Shown here in pieces: positions 36,463 to 45,158 of a DNA stretch of 64,000 bases. This DNA is from CBDCUI01 sp965223115 (GTDB lineage: Bacteria; Pseudomonadota; Gammaproteobacteria; UBA4575), in assembly GCA_965223115.1 (NCBI GenBank), contig OZ244982.1, forward strand, positions 930,001 through 994,000. Direction: 5' to 3'. The position numbers were made by a program, and so were the translations under genes. A model generated the notes under the pieces. The model made no database searches, was not told the DNA's origin, and saw nothing but the letters and a program-made list of their open reading frames with translations. Positions within the stretch are counted from its first letter, which is position 1, and every line of letters starts with the position of its first letter.

Positions 36463-37686
36463 TTATCGTTCGTTAATAAAAGCTCGAGAAAGTTGAATAT
36501 TTAACGGGCCCATTTCCAGGTCCATCGCTTTATGTCCTAGGTCATCTACAATTGAGGTTGCTTTCATACCTAAAAACAACATTTCATATTCAGGGTGACC
36601 ATCAACCAATTCACCGGTTGGTTTGGCGCTTAGCTCCATTGTTTCCAACGGATTCAATGATGGAACATACGTGTTGATATGCAATGTTTTTGATTGCCCA
36701 TTTTTAGGTGCTGCGGCACGCACCATTTCACGTTGTTGGTGAAAGGGACCATCTAAGCTTTCTTCCGTTTTTAATGGCGAATCGATTTGTTTGCCTTGAA
36801 ACAATCCTGATACATGATAAGCACCTTGTTCATTTGTATTAAGGGTTATATTTACTTTGAGCTCGCCATTTTCTGCTTCAGAATAGCGTCCACCCAGTAA
36901 TTCGCCATTGGGTAGTTCCCAAGTAAGGTTATATTCGTCATGTGTTAATGCTTCATCTTCAGATCGTGGAATTAACAAAGCAGTTTCAATTACATTTTTA
37001 ATATCACCATTTTCATCTGGTACAGCGCGACTTGAAGTGAAGCCCACTCTCATGTCACGTAATGTCCAGACGAGAATCTCTTCGCGCTGCCAATTCTCTT
37101 TCGCTGAGTGCTGTATATTTACAGAACGCGCAAAACTTGAAGCCATCTTTTTAAATGTGTTGCGGTATCCTGGTGTATCATGTATGCAAAGTAGAAGCGA
37201 AGAATCTAAAGGTATTGAGATTGCTTTTAATACTCCAATTGTATTTTGCTTAGTCAAATACATATTTTCTTGATAAAGATAAGGCATATCTTTAAAGGTA
37301 CCTGCATCTATATTATGTATCTTTGTTTTTTGCATTTCACCGAGAGTTCCATCAAACAGTCGCATTAAGCTTGCAGCCGTATCATACGCCTCGTGATATA
37401 CAAAACATTCAGCATTAATATCTGCCCCTATGGGAACCGACACTTGATAATAGTCTTCATGGCTTTGTAGTACAGGTTGATTACTACCAGTGATTTTTGC
37501 AGTGAAGAAATTATCACCAGAGTCCACTTGGTAATTATTCGTTATGTTCGCTTCGCGCTTTTGTGCCTGGTCAAGTTTTAATTGCACTTTATCCGTTTTA
37601 GGAGAACTTTGATGTGGAGTTGCACATGCACCCAGTACAAATGCGATTAATAATGTAGTACTAATAATGTAAATATATTTTTTCAT
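36463..37686 (-). CDS. lipoprotein of unknown function
   Basis: A 407-residue lipoprotein with a clear lipobox (AFVLGACATP, Cys at about 22). The mature protein is mostly beta-rich, with segments such as LTWELPNGELLGGRYSEAEN and a C-terminal DGHPEYEMLFLGMKATSIVD. No family recognised. It is the first gene of a two-gene unit with the transglutaminase-like protein 14 bp downstream, so the two products may act together on the outer membrane or a surface substrate. Confidence 0.7.
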   Translation of the reverse strand: MKKYIYIISTTLLIAFVLGACATPHQSSPKTDKVQLKLDQAQKREANITNNYQVDSGDNFFTAKITGSNQPVLQSHEDYYQVSVPIGADINAECFVYHEAYDTAASLMRLFDGTLGEMQKTKIHNIDAGTFKDMPYLYQENMYLTKQNTIGVLKAISIPLDSSLLLCIHDTPGYRNTFKKMASSFARSVNIQHSAKENWQREEILVWTLRDMRVGFTSSRAVPDENGDIKNVIETALLIPRSEDEALTHDEYNLTWELPNGELLGGRYSEAENGELKVNITLNTNEQGAYHVSGLFQGKQIDSPLKTEESLDGPFHQQREMVRAAAPKNGQSKTLHINTYVPSLNPLETMELSAKPTGELVDGHPEYEMLFLGMKATSIVDDLGHKAMDLEMGPLNIQLSRAFINER

Positions 37687-38091
37687 AAGAATGTATTGGT
37701 ATTTTGTGAGAATTAGTAAATTCAGCTATTCGATCCATTTGAATGATTTGAATCTTTCAAGCTGTAATAGTGAGAAAAACTTATAATAATGATCTGAGCT
37801 AAAGCTGTTTAAAATGATAGATTGATAATATTCACCGAAGAGTGGTTGTTAATTGCAAGAAAAGGGGATGGATCCTAAGCGGAAATACAGAAATAGTGTA
37901 GGGTAGTAAACCCACTACTAAATTCACGTTTAATTTAAATAGTGCAGGGATGTTATCCAAGCAATAAGACCAAAATTTATATTATGTATCTTCACTATTT
38001 AAACCATTTATATGCTTAATCTCACCTATTAACCATAAGCTCTCTTTACTCTGTATGGTTATCAATTAAATTATTTGATTATGATTTCTGG
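37687..38091. other. non-coding gap with partial repeat, copy E
   Basis: About 400 bp without a gene. Between roughly 37900 and 37985 it carries the sequence GTAGGGTAGTAAACCC followed by TTTAATTTAAATAG and GATGTTATCCAAGC. The first part matches the element left of copy D, and the second resembles the left box of copy F. The right box (CTTGGCTGTAG) is absent. Confidence 0.4.
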
Positions 38092-38664
38092 TTGGCATTT
38101 CAGTTGAAAAATTTTCTAATATCAATGTTTTTAGTTTTTGGTTTCGTTTTTAATGTAACTTCCAAAACTACAGGTTATGAATGGGAAGGTTGGGTTACAA
38201 AGGATGGCAAACCAGTACAAAATACTGATTCAATGAAAAGTATCGGTGGGTTTGGAGGATGGTTAATTGTAACACCTGATTTGGATTGGGCTGAAAAATG
38301 GAATACTCCTACTGAACATACACCATCATTTAGACAAGCATCTAAAGTTAAGTATGGCCAAGAACTAGTAATCCTCACATTTTTTATAAATCCAAAATTA
38401 AATGTAAATAGTGAAATCGATATTGTTTGTGACACAAAAATTAAACGACCAGATGGAACATATTCTATTGATACTAATGGAATTCAATGTGCAAACGGAA
38501 AACTAAATGGAAGCAAGGAAAATATACGATTAGCTTCTACTGTAATTAAATTTGTAGGAGAGAGTAATGATATGCCAGGTGTTTGGGAAGTGGATATAAA
38601 TCTAGTCGATAAAAACAGAAATATAAATTTGCCTTTAAAAACAAAATTTGAACTAGTAGAGTAA
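38092..38664 (+). CDS. exported protein of unknown function
   Basis: A protein of up to 190 residues with a signal-peptide-like N-terminus (FLISMFLVFGFVFNVTSK). The start is uncertain: TTG at 38092 or 38104, or ATG at 38125, none with a good ribosome site. The mature part begins TTGYEWEGWVTKDGKPVQNT and looks beta-rich, with one Cys pair (VCDTK, QCANG). No family recognised. Confidence 0.55.
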   Translation: MAFQLKNFLISMFLVFGFVFNVTSKTTGYEWEGWVTKDGKPVQNTDSMKSIGGFGGWLIVTPDLDWAEKWNTPTEHTPSFRQASKVKYGQELVILTFFINPKLNVNSEIDIVCDTKIKRPDGTYSIDTNGIQCANGKLNGSKENIRLASTVIKFVGESNDMPGVWEVDINLVDKNRNINLPLKTKFELVE

Positions 38665-38721
38665 ACCTTGTAATAGTTATTAACTTCTTGAATTATTTAT
38701 AAAAAACTGGGTATTGTTTAT

Positions 38722-38973
38722 ATGAATATGCATATTATTCGTATAGTATTTTTTTGCTTCTTTTTAATTTTATTTTTATTGCTAAGTGCTTGCAGTGGTG
38801 GTGGAGGTAGTAATTCCAATAGCACCACTAATATTGTGTATAGGGAAGATCAAGATACTGATGATGTAATTGAACTATATCAAGTATCCATCACTTCTCC
38901 AGGGATGAGTACAAAGCTTAACTCCGCGCTGGTTACCGGAGGAGATATAACTAGTATTTTTAAAAATCAATAA
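38722..38973 (+). CDS. short lipoprotein, probably a 3'-truncated remnant
   Basis: An 83-residue protein with a lipobox (LLLSACSGGGG). The short mature part reads YREDQDTDDVIELYQVSITS and PGMSTKLNSALVTGGDI, which is the pattern of one blade of the TolB-like beta-propeller repeats found in much longer lipoproteins. It stops soon after one repeat, so I think it is the surviving 5' end of a larger gene. Confidence 0.5.
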   Translation: MNMHIIRIVFFCFFLILFLLLSACSGGGGSNSNSTTNIVYREDQDTDDVIELYQVSITSPGMSTKLNSALVTGGDITSIFKNQ

Positions 38974-39005
38974 TCCTAGTATTACAAGATTAAATTTATA
39001 GGGAA

Positions 39006-39130
39006 ATGAGGTTGTTATCCTAGCTACTTAAAGTTTATAGTAAGTAATTGTTTCTAATAATTAATTAGATTTTAATCTATAATTTATGCCCTTTATTATT
39101 TCTCTAAATGCCTTGGCTGTAGTCAGATCT
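39006..39130 (+). repeat. dispersed intergenic repeat, copy F
   Basis: Left box ATGAGGTTGTTATCCTAGC plus TACTT, and right box CTTGGCTGTAGTCAGATC, 106 bp apart, with ATGCCCTTTATTA between. The right box is nearly identical to that of copy B. Confidence 0.5.
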
Positions 39131-39245
39131 TATAGGATCTTCTCGAATTATAATAAATTCTGGTAAATGATAGGCAGCAATTAATTTACAAACGTATCAT
39201 TAATATTATTATTTTTGCATCCACAATCTATAGAGTAATGGTAAA

Positions 39246-40478
39246 TTAATTTCTTGCTTGATAATGCCGTAGTGGTTCACCTGTGTAAGGAATTTTCAGC
39301 ATTTCTAATAATGCAGGTATATGTAATTCAAATTCTGCATTATTTCCAAATCCTTCATCACATAGGTTTAATACAAAATCGAATTCTTGCTTCCACTTAT
39401 GCGCATCCTTTAGATAGTTTTCATGCTTATTAAAATATTCAAATTCATAGTCTGGTAATTTATTAAGTGAGTTTTTTAATGAATTAATGGTGTGAAAATC
39501 ATCGTCATCAAATTTACCGTCCGGTTTGACGATATCTACAATTTTTAGGTTACCTAACAGCACTGCAATTCGTCGTTTTCTTAAATCAAGTGTTTCTATA
39601 TGTGTAGAATCTTTCTTATTTACACTTGCTGTTAAAACATTGCGTCGAGCCATCATTCCTAGATCTTGATTACGCTGAGAAGATGTTTCTATATTATGTT
39701 GGAACGAAATATCAATGAATTCATTTTCACTCAATAGATATTCTAATTGGGCAGGCGTATAGAGCCGTTCAGCATAGAATTGATCTGCGATAACACCTTT
39801 ATTTACATGAGTGATAACTTCTCGTGAAATTAAGCGCTCATCGTCTGATGAGAGGGAGAGCACTCTGCATACAAAATAGTTTTTATCTATCCATTCCCAA
39901 CTACGAGGTTCATAATTTGTGCGTGTATAATTACCGTCTGTTATATCAATGAGTAGCTTTCCATTTGATTTTAATACATGATAAATTTCTGCTAAAACAG
40001 TTATGTCGTCTTGCTGGGTTTCAAAATATCCAAAACTATTACCCAACACTAAAACAACATTAAAGTAGTCATCAGAATAGGGAAGTTTTCTTGCATCACC
40101 TTCCTTAAATTTAATGTTTATATTATTATTATTAGCTAATGATCTCGCTCGATTTATTAAGTAGTGAGAACGATCTAGTCCATGAATATTTATATACCCT
40201 CGGTTGCATAATTCAATCGCATGTCTACCTTGACCGCAGCATAAATCTAATATATTTGAATCTTTAGTTAACTCAAGAAGTGCCTCAAATAGATCTATTT
40301 CAAAAGCAGTTACATTTTTATCACATACAACGTCGCTATCTGTACGCAAATAGTTTGCATTGAATATATGCCTCCACCAATCTGCCTTAACATAACTTTC
40401 TAAGTCTTCGACAGGCCCTAAGACACTAATAAGCTTTTTGTTAGCGTTACTCTTCTTAATTTGTTGAATATTCTTCAT
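39246..40478 (-). CDS. SAM methyltransferase fused to a truncated ATP-grasp (D-Ala-D-Ala ligase-like) N-terminus
   Basis: I start the gene at the ATG at 40478 (MKNIQQIKKSN) after an AAAGGAA site; a TTG-started frame begins at 40508. Residues about 85-280 are a class I methyltransferase (ILDLCCGQGRHAIELCNRGY, DYFNVVLVLGNSFGYF). The last 110 residues (RRIAVLLGNLKIVDIVKPDG ... VLNLCDEGFGNN ... IPALLEMLKIPYTGE) match the N-terminal domain of D-alanine-D-alanine ligases, which should continue into an ATP-grasp fold. Here a stop follows 8 residues later, so the ligase part is cut off. Substrate unknown; the methyltransferase half could still work. Confidence 0.7.
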   Translation of the reverse strand: MKNIQQIKKSNANKKLISVLGPVEDLESYVKADWWRHIFNANYLRTDSDVVCDKNVTAFEIDLFEALLELTKDSNILDLCCGQGRHAIELCNRGYINIHGLDRSHYLINRARSLANNNNINIKFKEGDARKLPYSDDYFNVVLVLGNSFGYFETQQDDITVLAEIYHVLKSNGKLLIDITDGNYTRTNYEPRSWEWIDKNYFVCRVLSLSSDDERLISREVITHVNKGVIADQFYAERLYTPAQLEYLLSENEFIDISFQHNIETSSQRNQDLGMMARRNVLTASVNKKDSTHIETLDLRKRRIAVLLGNLKIVDIVKPDGKFDDDDFHTINSLKNSLNKLPDYEFEYFNKHENYLKDAHKWKQEFDFVLNLCDEGFGNNAEFELHIPALLEMLKIPYTGEPLRHYQARN

Positions 40479-40512
40479 AGACAGCAATTCCTTTAACGAT
40501 AAAAGCAATAGT

Positions 40513-40583
40513 GTCTAACGTCCGTTCTGACTGGATGCCAAATAATAAGGAATGGACAATCCCCGTTGAGCTCGTAGTTAGGC
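40513..40583 (-). repeat. attC-like imperfect palindrome
   Basis: A 71 bp site bounded by GTCTAAC and GTTAGGC, both fitting the integron core consensus RYYYAAC and GTTRRRY. Inside lie GTTC on the left and GTTGAGC five bases before the right core, as in attC L-boxes, and the two arms are broadly complementary (GGATGCC versus GGATTGTCC). It stands between two minus-strand genes, within 30 bp of a gene start, the usual position for a cassette junction. No integrase is in the window. Confidence 0.45.
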
Positions 40584-40656
40584 GTTTAAGCAAGTCAACT
40601 TCATTGATCTTGCACCAACAAGTTTCGATTTAGCTTTCTCATTGTGATTCGCCAAC

Positions 40657-43600
40657 TTAGTTTTCCGTAACGACGATCGTATCCAATCCAATCTTTTCAC
40701 GCCCAGTAGAGGGGTTCGCACCCGTCACCGTAAAGCGCAAATATTTCGTACCACTGCTGGCAAAAGAAGTGGTCATCGCCAAGGTCGGGAAGCTGTTACT
40801 GGTATTACTGATGGTGTTGTTCATGGTACCGATCAGGGTGTACGGCCCAGCCAGCGCCTCGGCTACATGCACTTCAAAAGTACCTCGGAACCGATTGAGA
40901 TGATATTGCACATCAATATCATGCGAACCTGTCGCACTGATGGGGAGTTCAAATGTAATGAATTCTCCAATGGCATCACTGTTATATAAGAAATACGTGC
41001 CATTGGTGGCTCCATCCTTAGAGCGAATGGAAGAATTGGTCGTGCCATCACTATCCGCAACAGAAAGATTTTCAACTTCATAGGTGACACTTGATCCTCC
41101 ACCACTGGTATTCACCGTCCAGGTAAAGGAAGTGCTATCCATGCCACCGTTGCCATCATCGACGGTAATGGTAGGGTTAAACGTATTCGCTGTGGTTGCC
41201 GTCCCTGTGATAAGGCCTGTAGTGGAGTTGATCGAGAGTCCATTGGGTAAACCCGAATCACTATACGTCAGCGTGTCGCCATCCGGATCATTGGCCTGAA
41301 TCTGTAAGTTTACGCTGTCGTTTATGGTATTCGTTTGATTGCCAGGATTGGTGACGGTGGGAGGATTATTTCCGCCACCACCGCTTCCGGTGACGACGAT
41401 CGTATCCAGACCAATCTTTTCACGCCCAGTGGAGGGGTTCGCACCCGTCACCGTAAAGCGTAAATATTTCGTACCACTGCTGGCAAAAGAAGTGGTCATC
41501 GCCAAGGTCGGGAAGCTGTTACTGGTATTACTGATGGTGTTGTTCATGGTACCGATCAGGTTATAAGGTCCAGCTAGTGCATCGGCTACATGCACTTCAA
41601 AAGTACCTCGGAACCGATTGAGATGATATTGCACATCAATATCATGCGAACCTGTCGCACTGATGGGGAGTTCAAACGTAATGAATTCTCCAATGGCATC
41701 ACTGTTATATAAGAAATACGTACCATTGGTGGCTTCCGGTCTGGAATTTATTTGATCCGTTGTGGTGCCATCACTGTCGGCAATGGTGAGGTTTTCAACT
41801 TCATACGTAGATGATTGCGGTGTTGGATCGTCTTCTAGAATTAGTTTGAACCAATCAAAATTCGCTACTGATCTACTGTTTTGCTGACTGGTGTCGAGCA
41901 ATACACGCATAAGCTGAGTTCCAGCTGGCAACTGGAATATGGGAGTTTCTATAGTTTCCCAATTCTGCCATCCACCGGTAGCAGGTACAATTATTGGCCC
42001 ACTTATATTGACGCCAGCAACCTCTATATGAAACATACCACCAGGATTGGGGGCAGCAACTCTAATTTGAACTCGATAGTTTCCAGCAGTAACTGTATTA
42101 ATACTATAAGCTAACCACTCTCCAGGTCTTGCGCTACCAACATTAAAACCATTGCTTGCAGAGTTACTTTGCTGGATATCTACTCCTTCGTTCGGTCGAT
42201 AGTTGCCACTTAAAACATTGTTTGGTTCTTGATCGTGATAACCGGAACCTTCCGAGGCGACAAGTGCATCTTCAACAAGATACTTATCAAAATCCTCTGC
42301 TTCAATTATTGCTCCGGCTTTGTAGGGTACACTTAGATAAGGTATCGATGATCGCCAAGGGATTAATTGTTCCTGGTTAATGAATTCTGCTAAAAGGCTT
42401 TGTAATTCACTACATTTACTCGAATTAGTAGAGCACTGATCTAAAGTTTCGTAAGGATCTTGATTGGGAGCAACATTATACAATTCAAAGTTATTAGAGT
42501 TATTATCAAGTGTTGGATCTTTTTTAACGAGTTTCCAGTTATCTTTTCTTAAAGCGTAATTCCTAGAGAGAGCAAAGTTTCCTTGACTTATTTTCTTTCT
42601 TCCTAGCTGCTCCCATATAGATGAACGATTTAAATTTGGGATACTAGTTTGTTGTAAAATAGGTAAGAGCGAGACACCATCAATTCCATTAGGAACTGGA
42701 GCGCCAGCAGCTTCCAAAATTGTAGGGAACAAATCCATCGTCATGGCTACTGAGTCACTTACTAGCTGTGGCGATATCACATTAGGCCAAGTTGCGATCA
42801 TGGGTACTCGAATACCACCATCGTATACTTCTGACTTTCCACCCCGATAAAGTCCATTATTAGCTCCTATGTTTAATTGACCACCATTGTCTGAAGCAAA
42901 AATTATTAAGGTATTGTTGTACGTACCAGAGTCTTTTAAGGCTTGAATAACGTTTCCAATTTGATCATCTAGGTCTTCGATTAATTTTATTAAAACTGAG
43001 CGATCTTCAGGAAGATTTAGATCGACAGGACAACCACTAGTGTTTGACTCGTGAGGTGGTTGAATTGGAACATGAGGTGCGTTGTACCATAAAGTTAGAA
43101 AATAAGGTTGCCCAGACTGCGTTCGCTCTTCGATGAAGTCAATGGCCCATTGAGTAAAGAGCCTTGTTGCATGAACTCCCGTATGATTAGTAAGTTGGTT
43201 ATTTTCACGCATATAATCCACGCCATTCTTTAAATGAGTACAATAATCACTCATGCTCCCATCTAGATAACCATGGAAATAATCATAACCACGTTCATTG
43301 GGAAGGTTTGGCGACTCTAGGCCAAGATGCCATTTACCAATATGACCAGTGAAGTAACCATCATCTCTAAGTAACTCTGGTAAGGTTGCGGCACTTGGAG
43401 AGAAAAACCCCCAAGAATTGCTTAGTGTGCTTCTGATAACACCTGGAACGCCTACTTTTCCAGAATTTTGGCCAGTGAGAATAGATGCACGGGTAGGCGA
43501 ACAAACTGGACTGTTTGAATAAAAATTGGTGAATTGAATACCTTCCGCTGCAAGAGCATCTATATTTGTAGTAATAAGATCAGAAGAAGATAAATTGTAG

Positions 43601-43719
43601 GATACATCACCATAACCTTGATCGTCAGTAATTATCATGACGATATTAGGGGGCGATGCAAACACATTACTAGCTATAAAAATGCATGTTAAAACGAATA
43701 AATACTTAATTATTTGCAT
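40657..43719 (-). CDS. multidomain exported sulfatase
   Basis: A 1020-residue protein from the ATG at 43719, which follows a GGGGG ribosome site and opens a signal peptide (IIKYLFVLTCIFIASNVFA). Residues about 22-440 are a sulfatase: metal-binding IVMIITDDQGYGD, the formylglycine signature CSPTR (Cys 73), HIGKWHLG and IFASDNGG. Next is a carbohydrate-binding-like domain (about 460-610), then two near-identical CBM-like modules separated by a putative Ig fold (NPPTVTNPGNQTNTINDSVN). It probably desulfates a polysaccharide outside the cytoplasm. The maturation enzyme is encoded divergently. Confidence 0.92.
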   Translation of the reverse strand: MQIIKYLFVLTCIFIASNVFASPPNIVMIITDDQGYGDVSYNLSSSDLITTNIDALAAEGIQFTNFYSNSPVCSPTRASILTGQNSGKVGVPGVIRSTLSNSWGFFSPSAATLPELLRDDGYFTGHIGKWHLGLESPNLPNERGYDYFHGYLDGSMSDYCTHLKNGVDYMRENNQLTNHTGVHATRLFTQWAIDFIEERTQSGQPYFLTLWYNAPHVPIQPPHESNTSGCPVDLNLPEDRSVLIKLIEDLDDQIGNVIQALKDSGTYNNTLIIFASDNGGQLNIGANNGLYRGGKSEVYDGGIRVPMIATWPNVISPQLVSDSVAMTMDLFPTILEAAGAPVPNGIDGVSLLPILQQTSIPNLNRSSIWEQLGRKKISQGNFALSRNYALRKDNWKLVKKDPTLDNNSNNFELYNVAPNQDPYETLDQCSTNSSKCSELQSLLAEFINQEQLIPWRSSIPYLSVPYKAGAIIEAEDFDKYLVEDALVASEGSGYHDQEPNNVLSGNYRPNEGVDIQQSNSASNGFNVGSARPGEWLAYSINTVTAGNYRVQIRVAAPNPGGMFHIEVAGVNISGPIIVPATGGWQNWETIETPIFQLPAGTQLMRVLLDTSQQNSRSVANFDWFKLILEDDPTPQSSTYEVENLTIADSDGTTTDQINSRPEATNGTYFLYNSDAIGEFITFELPISATGSHDIDVQYHLNRFRGTFEVHVADALAGPYNLIGTMNNTISNTSNSFPTLAMTTSFASSGTKYLRFTVTGANPSTGREKIGLDTIVVTGSGGGGNNPPTVTNPGNQTNTINDSVNLQIQANDPDGDTLTYSDSGLPNGLSINSTTGLITGTATTANTFNPTITVDDGNGGMDSTSFTWTVNTSGGGSSVTYEVENLSVADSDGTTNSSIRSKDGATNGTYFLYNSDAIGEFITFELPISATGSHDIDVQYHLNRFRGTFEVHVAEALAGPYTLIGTMNNTISNTSNSFPTLAMTTSFASSGTKYLRFTVTGANPSTGREKIGLDTIVVTEN
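40671..41083 (-). repeat. intragenic repeat, copy 1 (C-terminal module of the sulfatase)
   Basis: Nearly identical to 41394-41806 at a constant offset of 723 bp with no gaps. Runs of tens of bases are unchanged between copies. It encodes the final CBM-like module. Confidence 0.9.
41394..41806 (-). repeat. intragenic repeat, copy 2 of the sulfatase module
   Basis: Partner of 40671-41083. Differences cluster at one end (around 41730-41765). Both copies and the Ig-like linker are much richer in G+C than the sulfatase domain. Confidence 0.9.
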
Positions 43720-43740
43720 TTTTCTGCCCCCAGAAAACAT

Positions 43741-44100
43741 CGAACTTATTTAAAAAGTATTGAACTTAACATGATTATATGTACATTTAGATGATTATTT
43801 GTATCATTGAATGTTATTCAGAGTTTAAATGTTTTTTGAAATTGATGTTTAATTTAAACAACCGTAATTATCTTATACTTTTTTTGAACTACCTTTGTGA
43901 TCTCATTCACATTAATTCTTTATTAGATAATAACTGATGCGGAAGTTAATTCACTATAGATTGTAATTTAAGAATGCTTTTAATATTTCACATATAATTA
44001 AATAAAATGACCAACTAGTTTTATAGTTCTGTAAATGTAGAGTATTTATATGGTATTTCAGAGTTATTTCAATAGGATGTAGAACAGTGACTATAAGTTA
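43741..44100. other. divergent promoter region
   Basis: About 360 bp between the divergent sulfatase and formylglycine-generating enzyme genes, very AT-rich. It must carry both promoters. I see no copy of the dispersed repeat and no clear operator. Confidence 0.5.
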
Positions 44101-45093
44101 ATGAAATACTCTCTATTAGCTATTTTGTTTATATTTCTGGTTGTTCTGGTGTTCACAAACCAACAAACAATACACGAATCCAAATTAAAGTCGGATTGTG
44201 GAATTAGAATTGGTGCTCAAGTTTGGATTGAAGGAGGAACATTCACTATGGGCAGTGATAGTTTTTACCGCGAGGAAGGTCATGCGCACCAAGTTACCCT
44301 TGATAGCTTTTGGATCGACACTCATGAAGTAACCAATGCACAGTTTGCAAAATTTGTAGATGAAACAGGATATATTACGGTTGCAGAACGTAAACCCCAA
44401 CAAACTACAACTTCTTCAAAATTTCTAAAACCTGGATCAGCTGTCTTTACTCCTCCAAATGAAGGGGGAGAAATTACTTCACTGTGGGCATATATATTAG
44501 GTGCAAATTGGAAGCATCCCAGTGGACCGAATAGCACTATCTTAGGGAAAGACTTTCACCCTGTTGTACATATTGCATTTGAAGATGCTCAAGCCTATGC
44601 CCACTGGGCTGGGCGCGAATTACCTACAGAAGCGCAATTTGAATTTGTCGCACGTAGCAAAAAAGAAAACGAAAATTATGCCTGGGGAGGAGATGAGCTA
44701 GCTCCACAAGGAATACACATGGCGAATACCTGGCAAGGATTATTTCCGTTCAATAACAGTAATGAGGATGGATATTTAGGAACAGCTCCAGTTGGATGCT
44801 ACGAACCCAATAACTATGGAGCTTATGATTTAATTGGTAATGTGTGGGAATGGACGTCTAACTGGTATGCACCACGCCATAATCCTATAGATAAAACAAA
44901 TCCTTCTGGTCCTATTGAAGAAGATAGTTATGACAAAAATAATTTTGGAGTACCTGTTCGAGTTATTAAAGGTGGCTCTTTTTTATGCTCGACAAATTAC
45001 TGCGCAAGATATCGGCCTGCTGCACGCCATGCACAAGATACAGGGTTAGGTTCTAACCATATCGGATTCAGAACTATTTTAAATAAACATTAA
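44101..45093 (+). CDS. formylglycine-generating enzyme (sulfatase-modifying factor)
   Basis: A 330-residue protein with an N-terminal membrane/signal segment followed by the FGE-sulfatase domain: GGTFTMGSDSFYREEGHAH, FWIDTHEVTNAQFAKFVDET, GRELPTEAQFEFVARS, NVWEWTSNWY. The C-terminal GGSFLCSTNYCARYRPAARH holds two cysteines five apart (Cys 296 and 301), the redox/copper pair of true FGEs, so this is likely an active enzyme converting the Cys of CxPxR sulfatases to formylglycine. It is divergent from a CSPTR sulfatase, its obvious client. Confidence 0.93.
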   Translation: MKYSLLAILFIFLVVLVFTNQQTIHESKLKSDCGIRIGAQVWIEGGTFTMGSDSFYREEGHAHQVTLDSFWIDTHEVTNAQFAKFVDETGYITVAERKPQQTTTSSKFLKPGSAVFTPPNEGGEITSLWAYILGANWKHPSGPNSTILGKDFHPVVHIAFEDAQAYAHWAGRELPTEAQFEFVARSKKENENYAWGGDELAPQGIHMANTWQGLFPFNNSNEDGYLGTAPVGCYEPNNYGAYDLIGNVWEWTSNWYAPRHNPIDKTNPSGPIEEDSYDKNNFGVPVRVIKGGSFLCSTNYCARYRPAARHAQDTGLGSNHIGFRTILNKH

Positions 45094-45158
45094 AAAATTA
45101 GTCTATCGATGAACAACGATATACGATATAGGTCCGATATAGGAGTCAGAGCCCTTTT

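Noticed and set aside
29367..39245. Reading the dispersed repeats as classical attC sites
   Set aside because: The RYYYAAC/GTTRRRY cores are not present in the five copies; only the separate site at 40513-40583 fits that consensus.
40671..41806. CRISPR or satellite-type repeat
   Set aside because: The two long copies are in-frame duplicated protein modules of the sulfatase gene.
41084..42380. Several 70-80 residue plus-strand frames
   Set aside because: All lie antisense within the sulfatase coding sequence and show no start signals or recognisable protein.
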